From Liriodendron chinense (taxonomy: Eukaryota > Streptophyta > Magnoliopsida > Magnoliales > Magnoliaceae), in contig ML058587.1 of the NCBI GenBank assembly GCA_003013855.2, forward strand, positions 620,001-684,000: 64,000 nucleotides of DNA, read 5' to 3'. The notes beneath the pieces are model-generated. The model ran no database searches. It was not told where the DNA came from and saw only the letters and a program-made list of their open reading frames with translations. The translations under genes were made by a program, and so were the position numbers. Below, in pieces: positions 24,812 to 35,649 of the stretch (position 1 is its first letter; each line of letters begins with the position of its first letter).

Positions 24812-25221
24812 CCCATAGGTGTGCAACGCTGGCACATGTTGGAGGCTTGAGTGTGGGTTGGGCCATGCACATGTGATTCCATGTCGGATTTACCAAAAGT
24901 AGACAAAACAGTCTCTCCCAAAAACTGATGCATTAGACATCAACTGCATCTTCTCCAAGGTATTATGTAACAGTATAGGCCAGCATATCAGCCAGCTCGA
25001 CGGCCATGTGATGCGGGTTGTATTGGCCGCCTTCTAATAGCTGAATTTTTTTCCATGGGGATAAAAATCTCAAAAATTATTGGTAAAAATTAAAAAAGTG
25101 TGAAGATCCCAAATGTGTATACTTTTTTTTTTTTTTAGACGTGTATTTTATGGTGTAACCAAGGTATTCAATAATGCTAATGCCCAGCCGTTCAACTGTT
25201 ACATTACAACCCATTAACGGT

Positions 25222-25365
25222 AAAAAAAAAAATTAGAATAAACCTGAAAAAAATATTTAAATTAAAAAAAAAAATTCAGGATTCCAAGTAAAAAAAAAAA
25301 AAGAATAAACCTGAAAAAAATATATTTAAATTTAAAAAAAAAATTCAGGATTCCAAATATGTATT
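25222..25365. repeat. A-rich tandem duplication
   Basis: 'aataaacctgaaaaaaatat...aattcaggattccaa' occurs twice, about 72 bp apart. The wider region 24820-26860 is AT-rich, with a poly-T tract and a 'ttattaggaaactcgcaagaagcgag' stretch at 25619-25680 resembling a retroelement 3' end. I see no gene there. Confidence 0.7.
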
Positions 25366-26867
25366 CCTTTCTAGTTTTGAACATGTTTATAATGGTGTAA
25401 CAGGCCATTCTTCAGTAAGAATGTTGTCTCAGGTTTCCTAATGATTGTATTAACTTGAGAGGCTTACACTAACTTCAAAATTCCCATAATTAATTTTCTA
25501 AATATCTAATATCACCGATTCAATATACATAAGATTGCATAAGCAAGAATCTAATGATGAGACAATTGTATATTTATACTTATATAATCATTTTACCACA
25601 GACAACCATAGTATAGCCTTTTTTTTTTTTTTTTGAGAGATAACAGCCACTTTATTAGGAAACTCGCAAGAAGCGAGAAAAGAAAAAAGAAAAAATATAG
25701 GTGCATAAGATGTTAATACATGAAGTATGAAGTGAACCCATAAGTGTTAAAGTGATGTCAAGTGACAAACATAAATACAAAAACATTACTTACCAATCCT
25801 ATAACCACAAGAAATTTGAGGAAAAAAATAAAAGGTAAATTCAAATGAATAGTGCCAAGCCAATTTAGGACCACTCAAATGCCCCCCAAAACGGCCCAAA
25901 AACATGCAGCGTGTGGAACTCATCCCGCTAATCCGTAACCCTAGCCATTTGACACCATTTTCCTCAAGAAATTTGAGGATTAAAAATTAAATTTGGATGA
26001 AGTGTCTGGCCAATTTAGGACCGCATGAATGCTCAAGGCTCAAAAATTCATGCAATCTGTGGAACCCATCCCACTAATGCATATCCCTAATCACTTGGAT
26101 AGGGCAATCTAATGATCTGAACTGTCCATTAAATACACAACGCATTTCATGGGCTATCATGCAAAAATCACAAATTGGATGATCAAATCCATTCTTGATT
26201 TGGTCTTTTTCCATAGACATCCATTTTCCAATCCATGGATGGGATGGTTACGATAATACGATTGCCTAAACGAAGTGATTCTTTCTAAGCAATCCATGAT
26301 TGGCCTTAACAAATAGATGGATTAAATTGTTGATTGGACCTGTTGTGGCATAAATGGTATTGACTATCCGTATTGAAGGCCTGTATGATATTTGCATGCT
26401 AGCCCATGTAATCTGCATTAGATCTAATGAACAGTCTAGATCAGTGGACTTGACTGTCTACGTGTCCCAATGCCACTAAGAGCACTGTAGCTTATAATGC
26501 TATGAGAGCACTGGAGCATTTCCCCAAAAATATACTTATACCATCATCCAACTATCAAATCGTTGGACATTTATTGGAAGGTTAGGAATGAAAAATATCC
26601 AGTGATCATATTTCAAGAAACAAGAGTCTACAAATCAGCAGTAACAATCGTCTGAACAATCTGACTCTGGGATTGTGGCTTGGCAATAGTAGGCCCCACA
26701 ATTTACTTGGTTTATTTTGAGTTAATATATGCCACATGTACAATTTCTGAGTGCAAGTGTATCAAGCGTCATACACAACCAGAGTCTCATATTACTTCCG
26801 TTTTTAAAACATGGCTAATATGAAGCCATGTAGCCTTTTGAGGTTCTTTATTTTGAAGAGACAAAAG

Positions 26868-26870
<3 letters not shown>

Positions 26871-26921
<51 letters not shown>
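26871..26921. repeat. (AG)n microsatellite
   Basis: Perfect AG run of about 25 units. Confidence 0.95.
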
Positions 26922-26925
<4 letters not shown>

Positions 26926-27049
26926 ATAAGAGATGTTGCAAAGGAGAAGGAGAATTTAATGGAACACAACTTTTTTTTGTTTTTCTTCTTCTTTGGGAGA
27001 TGGGATTTTAATGTTTTTTTTCAAGTTTTTTTTTTCAGCCAATAGATAT

Positions 27050-27190
27050 TATAAACACTAAGCGTAACAGCCCTAGGCCGTTACATTGGACCGCTATGAG
27101 CCTATAATGAACGTTATGGCCGTTATAGGACCATTACGGTCTGTTTTATTAGAACAGGCCGTTACGACCGCGTAATGTGTAATAACTGTT
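27050..27190. mobile_element. CCGTTAC-rich MITE remnant
   Basis: Dense 'ggccgttac/gtaacagcc/gttatggccgttat' words resemble the body of the MITE at 17884-18121. The ends are not clear, and the LINE piece that follows may cut it. Confidence 0.4.
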
Positions 27191-27700
27191 ACAATTTTTT
27201 TTCTAGGTAACGGAATTTTATTAGAAAAAGAGTGTCGAGGTAGCGCCACAGCTACAAATAAGGACAACTTTCCACAGCCTTACAATGGGAAGCCCATTCC
27301 ACAACTAAGAGCTTTGCCATAGAGATAGATGCCTCTATCAATGTGCTAGAATTCCAGAAGAATCTATATTTTCTTTCTCCCCATAGGGTCCAAAGACTGG
27401 CCAACAACGCTAATCTCCAACATCCCTTCTTGTCTTTCTTTAGCCAACGCCATGCCAGGCAAAGGGGAGATCCTCGATCGATCACAGCATTACCCACTGG
27501 ATAGAAAAGATATCTAGGAATGACCTCCATAGCTTTTAAGTGTGGGAGCAATGTATAAATAAATGGTCCACCCTCTCAAAATCATCCATACAGATAATCC
27601 AACTGTTAGGGAGCACCACTACTCTTTTCTAGAGATCGTCCAAGGTCAATAGCCTCCTCCTCCTATCTTGGGTGCATTAGCCCCTCGTCCATAACCACCT
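27190..27700 (-). mobile_element. LINE 3' end fragment
   Basis: On the minus strand, LALLASLWTLWGERKYRFF and ISMAKLLVVEW match the C-terminal end of plant LINE ORF2. The sequence then runs into a 3' tail that appears here as poly-T at 27194. It is 5'-truncated, as is usual for LINEs. Confidence 0.75.
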
Positions 27701-28319
27701 CCCCAGGATTGGGGCTTGGCTTTATTATTGGATGTTGGCCCATTGTCCCTCAACCTATGAGAAGCCTTGTGGTTGCCTTACGTGAAAAGTTAGCATGCTG
27801 CCTTATTGTCGATAACAGCCCTCGTGGGGGTGCCAAATCATCTACCGTCCTTAATTATCTCCTCAGCTTTCAATGCCAGTGTATATGCGTCGGACATTTA
27901 AAAAAAAAAATCTTTGAAAGCCAATTCATTTTTTATATCCAGGTTAAGAATATTAAGATATTTTGAAATCTTTTGATCTTCATACTCACGAAACCTTGCC
28001 CATGATGTCAAGGTATGGAACTCCTCAATGTATACATTTACCGACTTGTTCCATTGACATAGATTGCGATATCTTTAATAGAGATCATGGGCGTAAGTTG
28101 CAAGTGTGGGAACTCTTCCCTTTTAACTTCTTTTTCATCTCTTTCCCAAGAATTTTATTTTCTCTTACCTTGACGAATTCGTTCGGCTTGGAGATCATCC
28201 CACCATGATGGCACGTGACCGGAAAACTACACAGCAGCTAACTTCACCTTCCGATTATCTGCAACTTCCTTGTACTCTAACTAGTAACACCTTTCCCTAG
28301 CCATTTGAATCATCTGACA

Positions 28320-28640
28320 AAAGTGCTTTTTGAAAAGGGATGTGCAACTTAGTGTGGGACTCACATGATGGATGGTCTAGACCAACGATCAACTCCACCC
28401 ATGATTCGTAACTTATATTTGAACCAAAAGTAAGTATTCGAATTATGGGAATCACACTGACCTACTACAAAATGCTATACAAAGATGGTAATGATAAGCC
28501 TGGCAATTACAATAACTGGATATTGTAATATTTACTAATCGAAATATCTAGGTCATCCAAATGACCCCATTGTAATATTTACTAATTGAAATATCCAGGT
28601 CATCCAAATGACCCCAATCCAAACAGCCCCATATTTCTCC
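28320..28640. repeat. Dispersed repeat, second copy (see 1556-1815)
   Basis: It shares the order 'gtgggactcacatgatggatg', 'ttcgaattatgggaatcacac', 'cctactacaaaatgctat' and 'atctaggtcatccaaatg' with 1556-1815. A short internal duplication of 'attgtaatatttactaat' is present near 28524 and 28569. Confidence 0.5.
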
Positions 28641-28649
28641 ATCAGCTAT

Positions 28650-29710
28650 CTCAGTTTGAAATAGCTTCAATGGTTGACCTTTCGAGAATGAACACAAACT
28701 GATATTCTTCATGCATTTGTCTATGCCTTGATCTTCGCGAAATCACTCTCTATAAAGTTACATAGCATGACTCATAATTTTGATCCCACGATATTGCAGC
28801 TCTGTATGTCTCTTTCAGTCTTATAAACAAGTACTATCATACTTCTCCTCCATTTGTTTGGCATTTTCTTCAATCTTAAAATATCATTGAACAACTCTAT
28901 CAACCAAAATAAACAAATATCTCCTGTGCACTTCCAAACCTCTACCAGTATACCATTTGGTATTAGGGGCTTTCCTATCTCCATCTTTCTCAAAGTTTCT
29001 TTTACTTTAAATATCATAATCCTACATAAGTATCTATGGCCTCATGCCTCATCAAATTTTATGATTCATTCTATCTCTAAGCTCTCAGAGTAGTACTCTT
29101 CATTTATCAAGTTCTGGAAATAGCTTCTCTACCTCCCATTAATTCCACTGTCCTTAACCAATACCCTCTAGTCCTCGCTCTTAATTCACCTAACGAGATA
29201 TAAGTCCCTACCTTTCATCAATGCCATTTTTTGAAGTTTCAAGACATCCTTCTCACCGTCTCTTATCCCCGATCAATTGTGAAAATCATCATATGGCCTC
29301 ACTACTTTCTTAACATTCTTTTTGGCAATTCTACATGCTTCAAAAATTTCCTTGTTTCAAGCCCCTTGAAAGAATTTGAAACATGGCCGTTTCTCGGTAA
29401 TTGCCCTTTAAATTCCATCATTCCACCACCAACTTTTCTTATATAAATGATTTTTCCTCTATAAACTCCTAAAACATCTTTCACCACATTCCCCATAACA
29501 TTTACTTTTGACTCAAACATTCCATTGTTCTTCTTCCATCAATTTATTCGAAATAACATTCCCTTCTCTCCTCACAAATTTCGCCAACTCATTTCTTGGA
29601 CACCTATTAATTTCACTTCCCCTCTTCTATCTCCTAGTGTAAATATCCAGAACCATTAACCTACGATCAATAGCCAAACTCTCTCATAACTTAAGGCTGT
29701 GAGAAAGAAT
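28650..29710 (-). mobile_element. RTE-type LINE fragment
   Basis: Minus-strand residues VKETLRKMEIGKPLIPNGIL, VEVWKCTGDICLFWLIELFN and LRLKKMPNKWRRSMIVLVYK are the start of an RTE-clade reverse transcriptase. Upstream, diverged residues (RRGSEINRCPRNELAKFV, MFESKVNVMGNVVKDVLG) fit the endonuclease-RT linker. Stops are present and the RT palm is missing. Confidence 0.8.
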
Positions 29711-30649
29711 GACCTGTTTGGTGTTGTCAAAACAAACGCTTTCGAGCAATTATAATTATAAAAAAACAATTATTCAAGGCTTAAATAAGTGTTTTTTTTT
29801 TTTTTTTTATAATTAGAATTGCTCAAAAGTGTTTATTCTTGTTCGAAAAGGGTTTATCGAACAGATACATGGGACCTGAGTATCCAAATATCCATTGATG
29901 AAAGACCCGGGGCACCCAATTCAACTCGTGGACTCATCCGGGCAAACAATCCATGAGGGCCCCACTGTCCATACTAACCAAAAATCTTGATCAAAACACT
30001 AATCAGGACCATTGGATACCGTTGATCTTCCATCAAAGTATCTGGACCCTCAATGTAACCCAGATCTGAACGGTTGGAACAGAAAATTCTTTAATCAAGA
30101 ACCTTGAATGCGCCCGATCTGAGCATGATAAGCGATCAGATGGCATGATCATCCAATGGGTCAGCTTGTGGTATTATCAGGGCCAATCTGACAGTGAGAA
30201 GCCCGGACATCCGTCGATGATGGGTTCCCGAATCCATGCCCGAAACTGCACAATTCCAAAAGCCTTAAAAAAAACAAAGAAAGGCAAGCTCTGCACCGGC
30301 ATTCCCCACCCAAACAAGTAAATGAATAAACAAACATTCCGAGAAACCAAATGGACCATCGGATCGGTTTCGGTGTACCGTATCGGACACCACCGATACG
30401 CGTTCGTATCGCCTCTGTATCGGGCTGTTTCGAGCCGATACAGCCGTATCGTTCATGGGCCATGCCGTTGTATCGGGCAATACGTAACGGTTTCGGACGA
30501 TACGTCGTTCAAAAAGCTGTTGAAAAAGACAAAAAGAAAGAAACACGAACCCTGTAGAGGTAGGTCCCACTTAAAAAGCATCTCCTCCGGAAAATGAAAG
30601 AAAAACAAATGCATATATACGGGCATGGATTGGGTATACCCCCCACGAG
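29711..30649. other. Region before the Mutator-like element
   Basis: No gene. At 30355-30515 there is a CpG-rich patch of 'gtatcgg/ccgatac' words typical of some plant MITE bodies. A 14-bp poly-T lies near 29796. Confidence 0.4.
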
Positions 30650-30937
30650 AGAAAAAATTTGCTACACCCACGGCTTGTGAGAGCGAGCCTCTCTCCTCCT
30701 TCCTCTCTCTTTCGACACTCCGGATTTTTTAGGGAAGCCTTTGGCAGGAAGTTACTGCGTGGGAACCTAGGTGGGGACCTAGGTGGGGCCCACCGTGATG
30801 TTTGTAAGAAATCCACCCCGTCCATACTCCATGTGGGATCATTTTAGTACGTGAGATAAAAAATGAGGGGTATTCAAGACTCAAGCGGGCCGCGCTAAAG
30901 GAAAAGGTGGGTAGGGAAATTCCTACCATTGAATTTT
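30650..30937. repeat. Left terminal inverted repeat of the Mutator-like element
   Basis: It runs from 'agaaaaaatttgctac' to 'ttcctaccattgaa' and includes 'gagagcgagcctctctc' and 'ggattttttagggaagcct'. All these words recur in reverse order and orientation in the right arm. Confidence 0.75.
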
Positions 30938-31043
30938 CTCCTTAATCATATATGCTAATGTGTACGCGGCATCTGTGCTATGCAAGATGTCCAGTGCATC
31001 GGTTAGATCAGGCAGTACAATTATGAGGTGGGGCTGCATTTGG

Positions 31044-31662
31044 GAAGCGGATGGGCTGGTGCACCCTACACCAGCTACTTTGCTGGTGTAGTGACGTCAT
31101 TAAGTTCTGTGGGTCCCACCATAAGGTATTTGTTATATCCAAACCGTCCATCCATGTTTTGGGATTATTTTAAGGCTTGAGACAAAAACTAAGCCAGATC
31201 CAAGGATCCAGTGGACCACACTGAAGAAAGCAGTGGGAGATTGAACGTGTACCATTGAAACCCTCTTGGAGGTTCCAGAAGTTTTGGATCAGTCCGATAT
31301 TTATTTTTACCCTTCATCCAGGTCCGTGTGACCTTATGAACAGTTTGGATGGCAAATAAACATTATGGTGGACCCTGGGTATGTTTTAACGGTGAGAATC
31401 ATTGTCCTCACTGCCTATAGTGGTGTGCTCCACTTGAATTTTGGATATGACTCCTTTTAGGTATCATGCACTAAAACGATCTTTTAAAATGGATGGACGG
31501 TTTGGATATACTGAATACATCATCGTGGGGTCCACATAGCCTTAATATGTTTTGAACCGTTCGCACCATCACAGTGCTCGAGGACTGCGCACTCGCTCTG
31601 CGTCCGCCACCTCCCTGCACCAGCAACGTAGCTGGTGTAGGGTGCACCAGCCCATCCGCTTC
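31044..31662. mobile_element. hAT-type MITE nested in the Mutator-like element
   Basis: The 45-bp ends are near-perfect inverted repeats ('gaagcggatgggctggtgca' against 'tgcaccagcccatccgcttc'). The flanks are GCATTTGG (31036-31043) and GCATTTGT (31663-31670), an 8-bp duplication with one mismatch. The interior carries the 'aaccgtccatcc' and 'catccaggtccgtgtgacc' phrases shared by the foldback family across this window, which points to hAT ancestry for that family. Confidence 0.8.
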
Positions 31663-32195
31663 GCATTTGTGCACAAGATGAAAGTATTGGTCGGTCTTAT
31701 TCTAAACTGTCCTTTGTTTCTGTACAGTTGGTCTGCCCGAAGATTGGACGACTTTTTTTTTTGTTTTTTTCTTTATGACGAGGCCAATATTTCTCATGGC
31801 TGAGATACGGTGCACACTTGAGAAGTTGGCACATGGATGGGTCTGTATGCTAAGCTACAATTGGTTGTAGGTGATCATCACCCATTTTAATTTTAGAAAA
31901 TCATTCATCAGAATGCCAGTGCTCATTGTTCAGTAGTCCAAACCGTTGAAATGATGTTCCTCACCGTGGATGACCCTTGCACCGAGTGATCAGTGGATTG
32001 GAATGACCTTAACCAATCCATAGGTGGCCAAGAAATAGACGGATAAGGAAGAAAACATGTTAACCGTTAAAATTCAACCAAAAGATTTCTGAACCATATC
32101 AATGGTTTGGATAATTGAATCATGGACCCCACTTATATGAACTGAACTGCATAAACACAAGACTTGGGCATTGTATCATGCTTGGAAAATGTACT

Positions 32196-32196
32196 G

Positions 32197-32224
<28 letters not shown>
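32196..32224. repeat. Poly-A tract
   Basis: A run of about 26-28 adenines within the Mutator-like element's interior. It may mark the tail of a retroposed sequence, though no body was recognised. Confidence 0.8.
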
Positions 32225-32227
<3 letters not shown>

Positions 32228-32896
32228 GTTTCCTCTCATTCATGCAGGCATGGCTGAATTATTTGAGTTGGTGGGCCCCACTTTGGATGGCTACGGTGTT
32301 GCAGCACCATCAGATGATCCTAATAATTTCACAGATGGGCTGCAAAACAAAATTAACAAATGTTGGTTCATTACTACTCACCCGTGTACACGTGGTTGTA
32401 TCAATGAATCCGAGGCATCCATCAGTTGGGCTCTATGGACGGTGGCCCACATAACAAAAAATCATATGGATTGAACAATTCTAACCGTCTATTACCAAGT
32501 AAGATTGTTCTACTAAGTTTTAAGGCTTGGGCCAAAAAAAAATGAAGCATATAAAAAGCTCAAGTGGAACACACTTAAGGAAATATTGTGAAATGAACTT
32601 TTACCATTGAAAAATTAGTGGAGGCCATAGAAATTTTGGATCAAGCTAATATTTGTTTTTTTCATTCACCATGTCTTTGTAATGTTATGAATGGTTTGTA
32701 TCACTAATAAACATCACTGCGGGCCCTTGGAAGGTTTCAATGGTGAAAAACATTATTCCCACTGTTTCTTGTGGTATGGTCAACTTGAGCTTTGGATATG
32801 CTTGAGGTTCGGGCTCAACCCCTAAAATGAGTGAGAAAAATGGACGGAGGACTTAGATAAATTACGTACATTCACAGTGCACTAGTTTACTCAGTA

Positions 32897-33373
32897 CTTG
32901 GCAGGAAGTTCTTGTGCTGAGAACTTAGGTGGGGCCCACCATGACGCTTGTGAGAAATCCACTCCATCCATCCGATTTTTTAGCTCATTTTAGGAAGTGC
33001 GACAAAAAATGAGCTGGATCCAAGACTCAAGTGGGCTGAAAACGTGATGATTAAATGTCTATAATTGCAATATTCATGGGGCCACATCAGTTTTGAATCA
33101 GGCTAATATTTGTGTTTTCGGTTCATCCTAGTAGGAATGACATTATGATCAGTATATATGGATGGCATATAAACATCACTGTGGACCTAGGGATGTTTCA
33201 ATGGTAGTAATTTACCTACCCACCTTTTCCTTTAGTGCAGCCCACTTGAGTCTTGAATCCGATTCGTTTTTCGTCTCACGTCCTAAAATGAGCACACATA
33301 CAGGATGGACGGGGTGGATTTCTCACAAACATCACAATGGCCCCACCTAGGTTACAGCATAGTAACTCCCCAC
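32897..33373. mobile_element. Internal foldback segment
   Basis: The left arm 'ggcaggaagttcttgtgctg...gtggggcccaccatg' is inverted to the right arm 'ggccccacctaggttacagcatagtaactcc'. The right arm is also the inner part of the Mutator-like element's right inverted repeat, so the structure may be a merger of the two or a remnant of an earlier foldback. Confidence 0.55.
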
Positions 33374-33382
33374 CAAAGGATT

Positions 33383-33964
33383 AGGGCTCTCAATGGGTTG
33401 GATTTGGATCAGATCCAAGGCTCCAAGTCCCGTATATGTGTAGATGGATTCGAATCCAACTCGGGTCCAAAAGATTATATCCATATCCAATCCATTTATA
33501 AATTGTGAGATCCATTTCTGATCCAAAATCCATATAACTAGCGGATTTGGGCCAGATCTAGGTCCGAATCCACTCCCATTACAAATCTAAAAAATATATA
33601 TATGAAATAAAATATATAATACAATATATTTAATTTAGTAGAAAAATTATGCAAATCCCACTATTTACTATGGTATGGTTGACTGGATGTCTCAACATGG
33701 CCTAATATAATCTGTAAAACGGATGGCCAGCATGAATATAACATATACAGTAAGGTGACAATGAGTCGGATCTTAATCGGATTCGGATCGGACTTGGATA
33801 TGTTCTTGTGAATCCAAATCTGGTCCATTTAAGTAATCGAACCTATTTTAAGATCCAAATCTGGTCCATTTAACTAATCGGACCTATTTTAATATCCAAA
33901 TCTGCATTATACGGATTCGGAATGAATCGGATCTCGGATCTGACCCGCTCCATTGAGAGCCCTA
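33383..33964. mobile_element. MITE with 9-bp duplication, inside the right inverted repeat
   Basis: AGGGCTCTCAATGG at the left and CCATTGAGAGCCCT at the right are inverted ends. CAAAGGATT occurs at 33374-33382 and 33965-33973. Taking the insert out restores continuity with the left arm of the host element. The body is rich in 'ggatc/gatcc' and 'cggattcgga' words. Confidence 0.8.
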
Positions 33965-34159
33965 CAAAGGATTCCGCAAAAAATCCGGGTGCTTGCCATT
34001 AGGAGAGAGTGTGGACAGAGAGACAACGATGAGAGAGGCTCGCTCTCACAGCATTAAATTCCCTTGAGATCTAGATCTCAACCCACGGCTGTAAGTAGCG
34101 TACGCAAGGCCGTGGGTGTAGCAAAATTTTTCTACCCCCACGAGGACTCAAATAGAAGC

Positions 34160-34672
34160 TTATCCGGGTAACAGCTTAGTGGGTGTTACCCTTACCGTGT
34201 GGGACTCACCTTGATGACTTTGTTTAATTTCCAGGCCGTCCATCTATTTTTTTAGCTTATTTATGAATGTTATTCCAAAACTTAAGAAAATATAAATCTC
34301 TGGTGGACCACACCACTGGATAAAATGATGAATAACCATTAAAAGCTTTTTATAGGCCACAAAAGTTTTTTTTTTTATCAAGATAATATACGAATCTTCC
34401 CTTCATCCAGTTCTGCTTGACCTTATCAATGGGTTGGATGGCAAATAAACATTATGGATCTGCTTATAGTGGGCCTTAGAAAGATTTTAATGGTGACTGT
34501 TCAATCATCACTCTTGATGGTGGTGTGATATACCTGAGATTTTTATATGCCTAATTTTTTGTACCGCATCCTAAAGTCAGTTGCAAAAACGGATGGACGG
34601 AGTGGATATATAACATATCATCAAGGTCTGCCTACGATAAGGGTAACACCCACTGAGCTATTAGCCGAGTAA
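34160..34672. mobile_element. Foldback element, GTGGGTGTTACCCTTA type
   Basis: 'gggtaacagcttagtgggtgttaccctta' at 34167 is inverted at 'aagggtaacacccactgagc' near 34640. The interior has 'ccatccaagcc'-like and 'ggatggacggagtggat' family phrases. It is non-coding. Confidence 0.65.
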
Positions 34673-35137
34673 CAGGCTGTGACACATGAGGGATATCCCT
34701 GTGGCCGGGGCTGTGTGGGATCCACAGGGAAGTTCATGACAAATCCACTGCCTCCATACAAAATTCTAGAAATCAGGCAAATTCAAAACTCAGATGGGCT
34801 ACACCAATGAAATAGTGGGAACACCAACAACCACTGTTGAAACCTTCTTGGAGTTGACCATGATGTTTATATGCACTGTTCAAAGAATTATTAACACTTG
34901 GATAAACTATAAGAAAAAAGTATCATCCTAATGCAAAACTTTTATTAATGCTAACGGTTCAATACCCTGTTTCGTGTGGTATGACCCATATGAGTTTTAG
35001 ATCTGCATTATTTCTAAAATCCTGTCCTAACGTGGTCTTCCAAAACAGATGGATGTAATGGATTTGTAACCGACATCCCTTTGGATGACACACAGCCCTG
35101 TTGTCAGGTTCCCCGACAATCAGCTGCTCTCAGGGCG

Positions 35138-35640
35138 CGAATTAGGTGTTACCCTGGAACAGCTTAGTGGGTGTTACCCCTACCGGATGACCCACATGGA
35201 TGATATTTTGTATATCCACTCTGTCCATCCTTTTCTATATCCCATTTTAGAATGCAAATCTAAATCTAAAGAGGACCATATCACTAGAAACAGTGTGATT
35301 GAGTGCTCTACCTTTAAAAATTCAAAAGAGCAAATTGTAACGTTTTGGTAATGTTTATTTTCAATCCAAGTTCTTGATAATGTCAATAAGGTCTTGATGA
35401 AGTGAAAATATAAATATCAGATTGATCCAAAAATTTTGTGGCCCACAAAATGTTTTTAATGGTTATTCATTACTGTTCCTAGTAGTACAATCCACCTGAG
35501 ATATGGATCTTCTTAGGGTTTTGGATCACGTCTTAAAATGACATGAAAAAACAGATAGACAATGTCAATATATAAAAAAATACATCAAGAAGGGCCCCAC
35601 ATGGTCAGGGTAACACCCTTCTAGGGTTACACCTAATTCA
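35138..35640. mobile_element. Second foldback of the same type
   Basis: The left end 'gaattaggtgttaccctgg' is inverted at 'ctagggttacacctaattc'. The inner 'cagcttagtgggtgttaccc' matches the copy at 34160. It has the same internal layout. Confidence 0.65.
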
Positions 35641-35649
35641 CACCCCGGA

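Larger units (their letters stand above)
30650..34133. mobile_element. Mutator-like element with long inverted ends, non-autonomous
   Basis: The ends are inverted copies: 'agaaaaaatttgctacacccacggc' from 30650 matches 'ccgtgggtgtagcaaaatttttct' ending at 34133. CCCCCACGAG flanks both sides (30640-30649 and 34135-34144), a 10-11 bp duplication. The inverted similarity continues inward for about 285 bp: 30650-30937 on the left, and on the right 33974-34133 plus 33202-33373, split by a nested MITE. The right arm also has an extra block of about 45 bp. No transposase reading frame is visible, so mobility would need help in trans. Confidence 0.75.

Noticed and set aside
26787..27011. ORFs made of Leu-Ser or Arg-Glu repeats
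   Set aside because: They are translations of the AG/CT microsatellite; the same applies at 7487-7678 and 8812-9066.
30161..30570. Overlapping ORFs of about 100 codons on both strands
   Set aside because: They come from the CpG-rich 'gtatcgg' repeat patch, which leaves all frames open.
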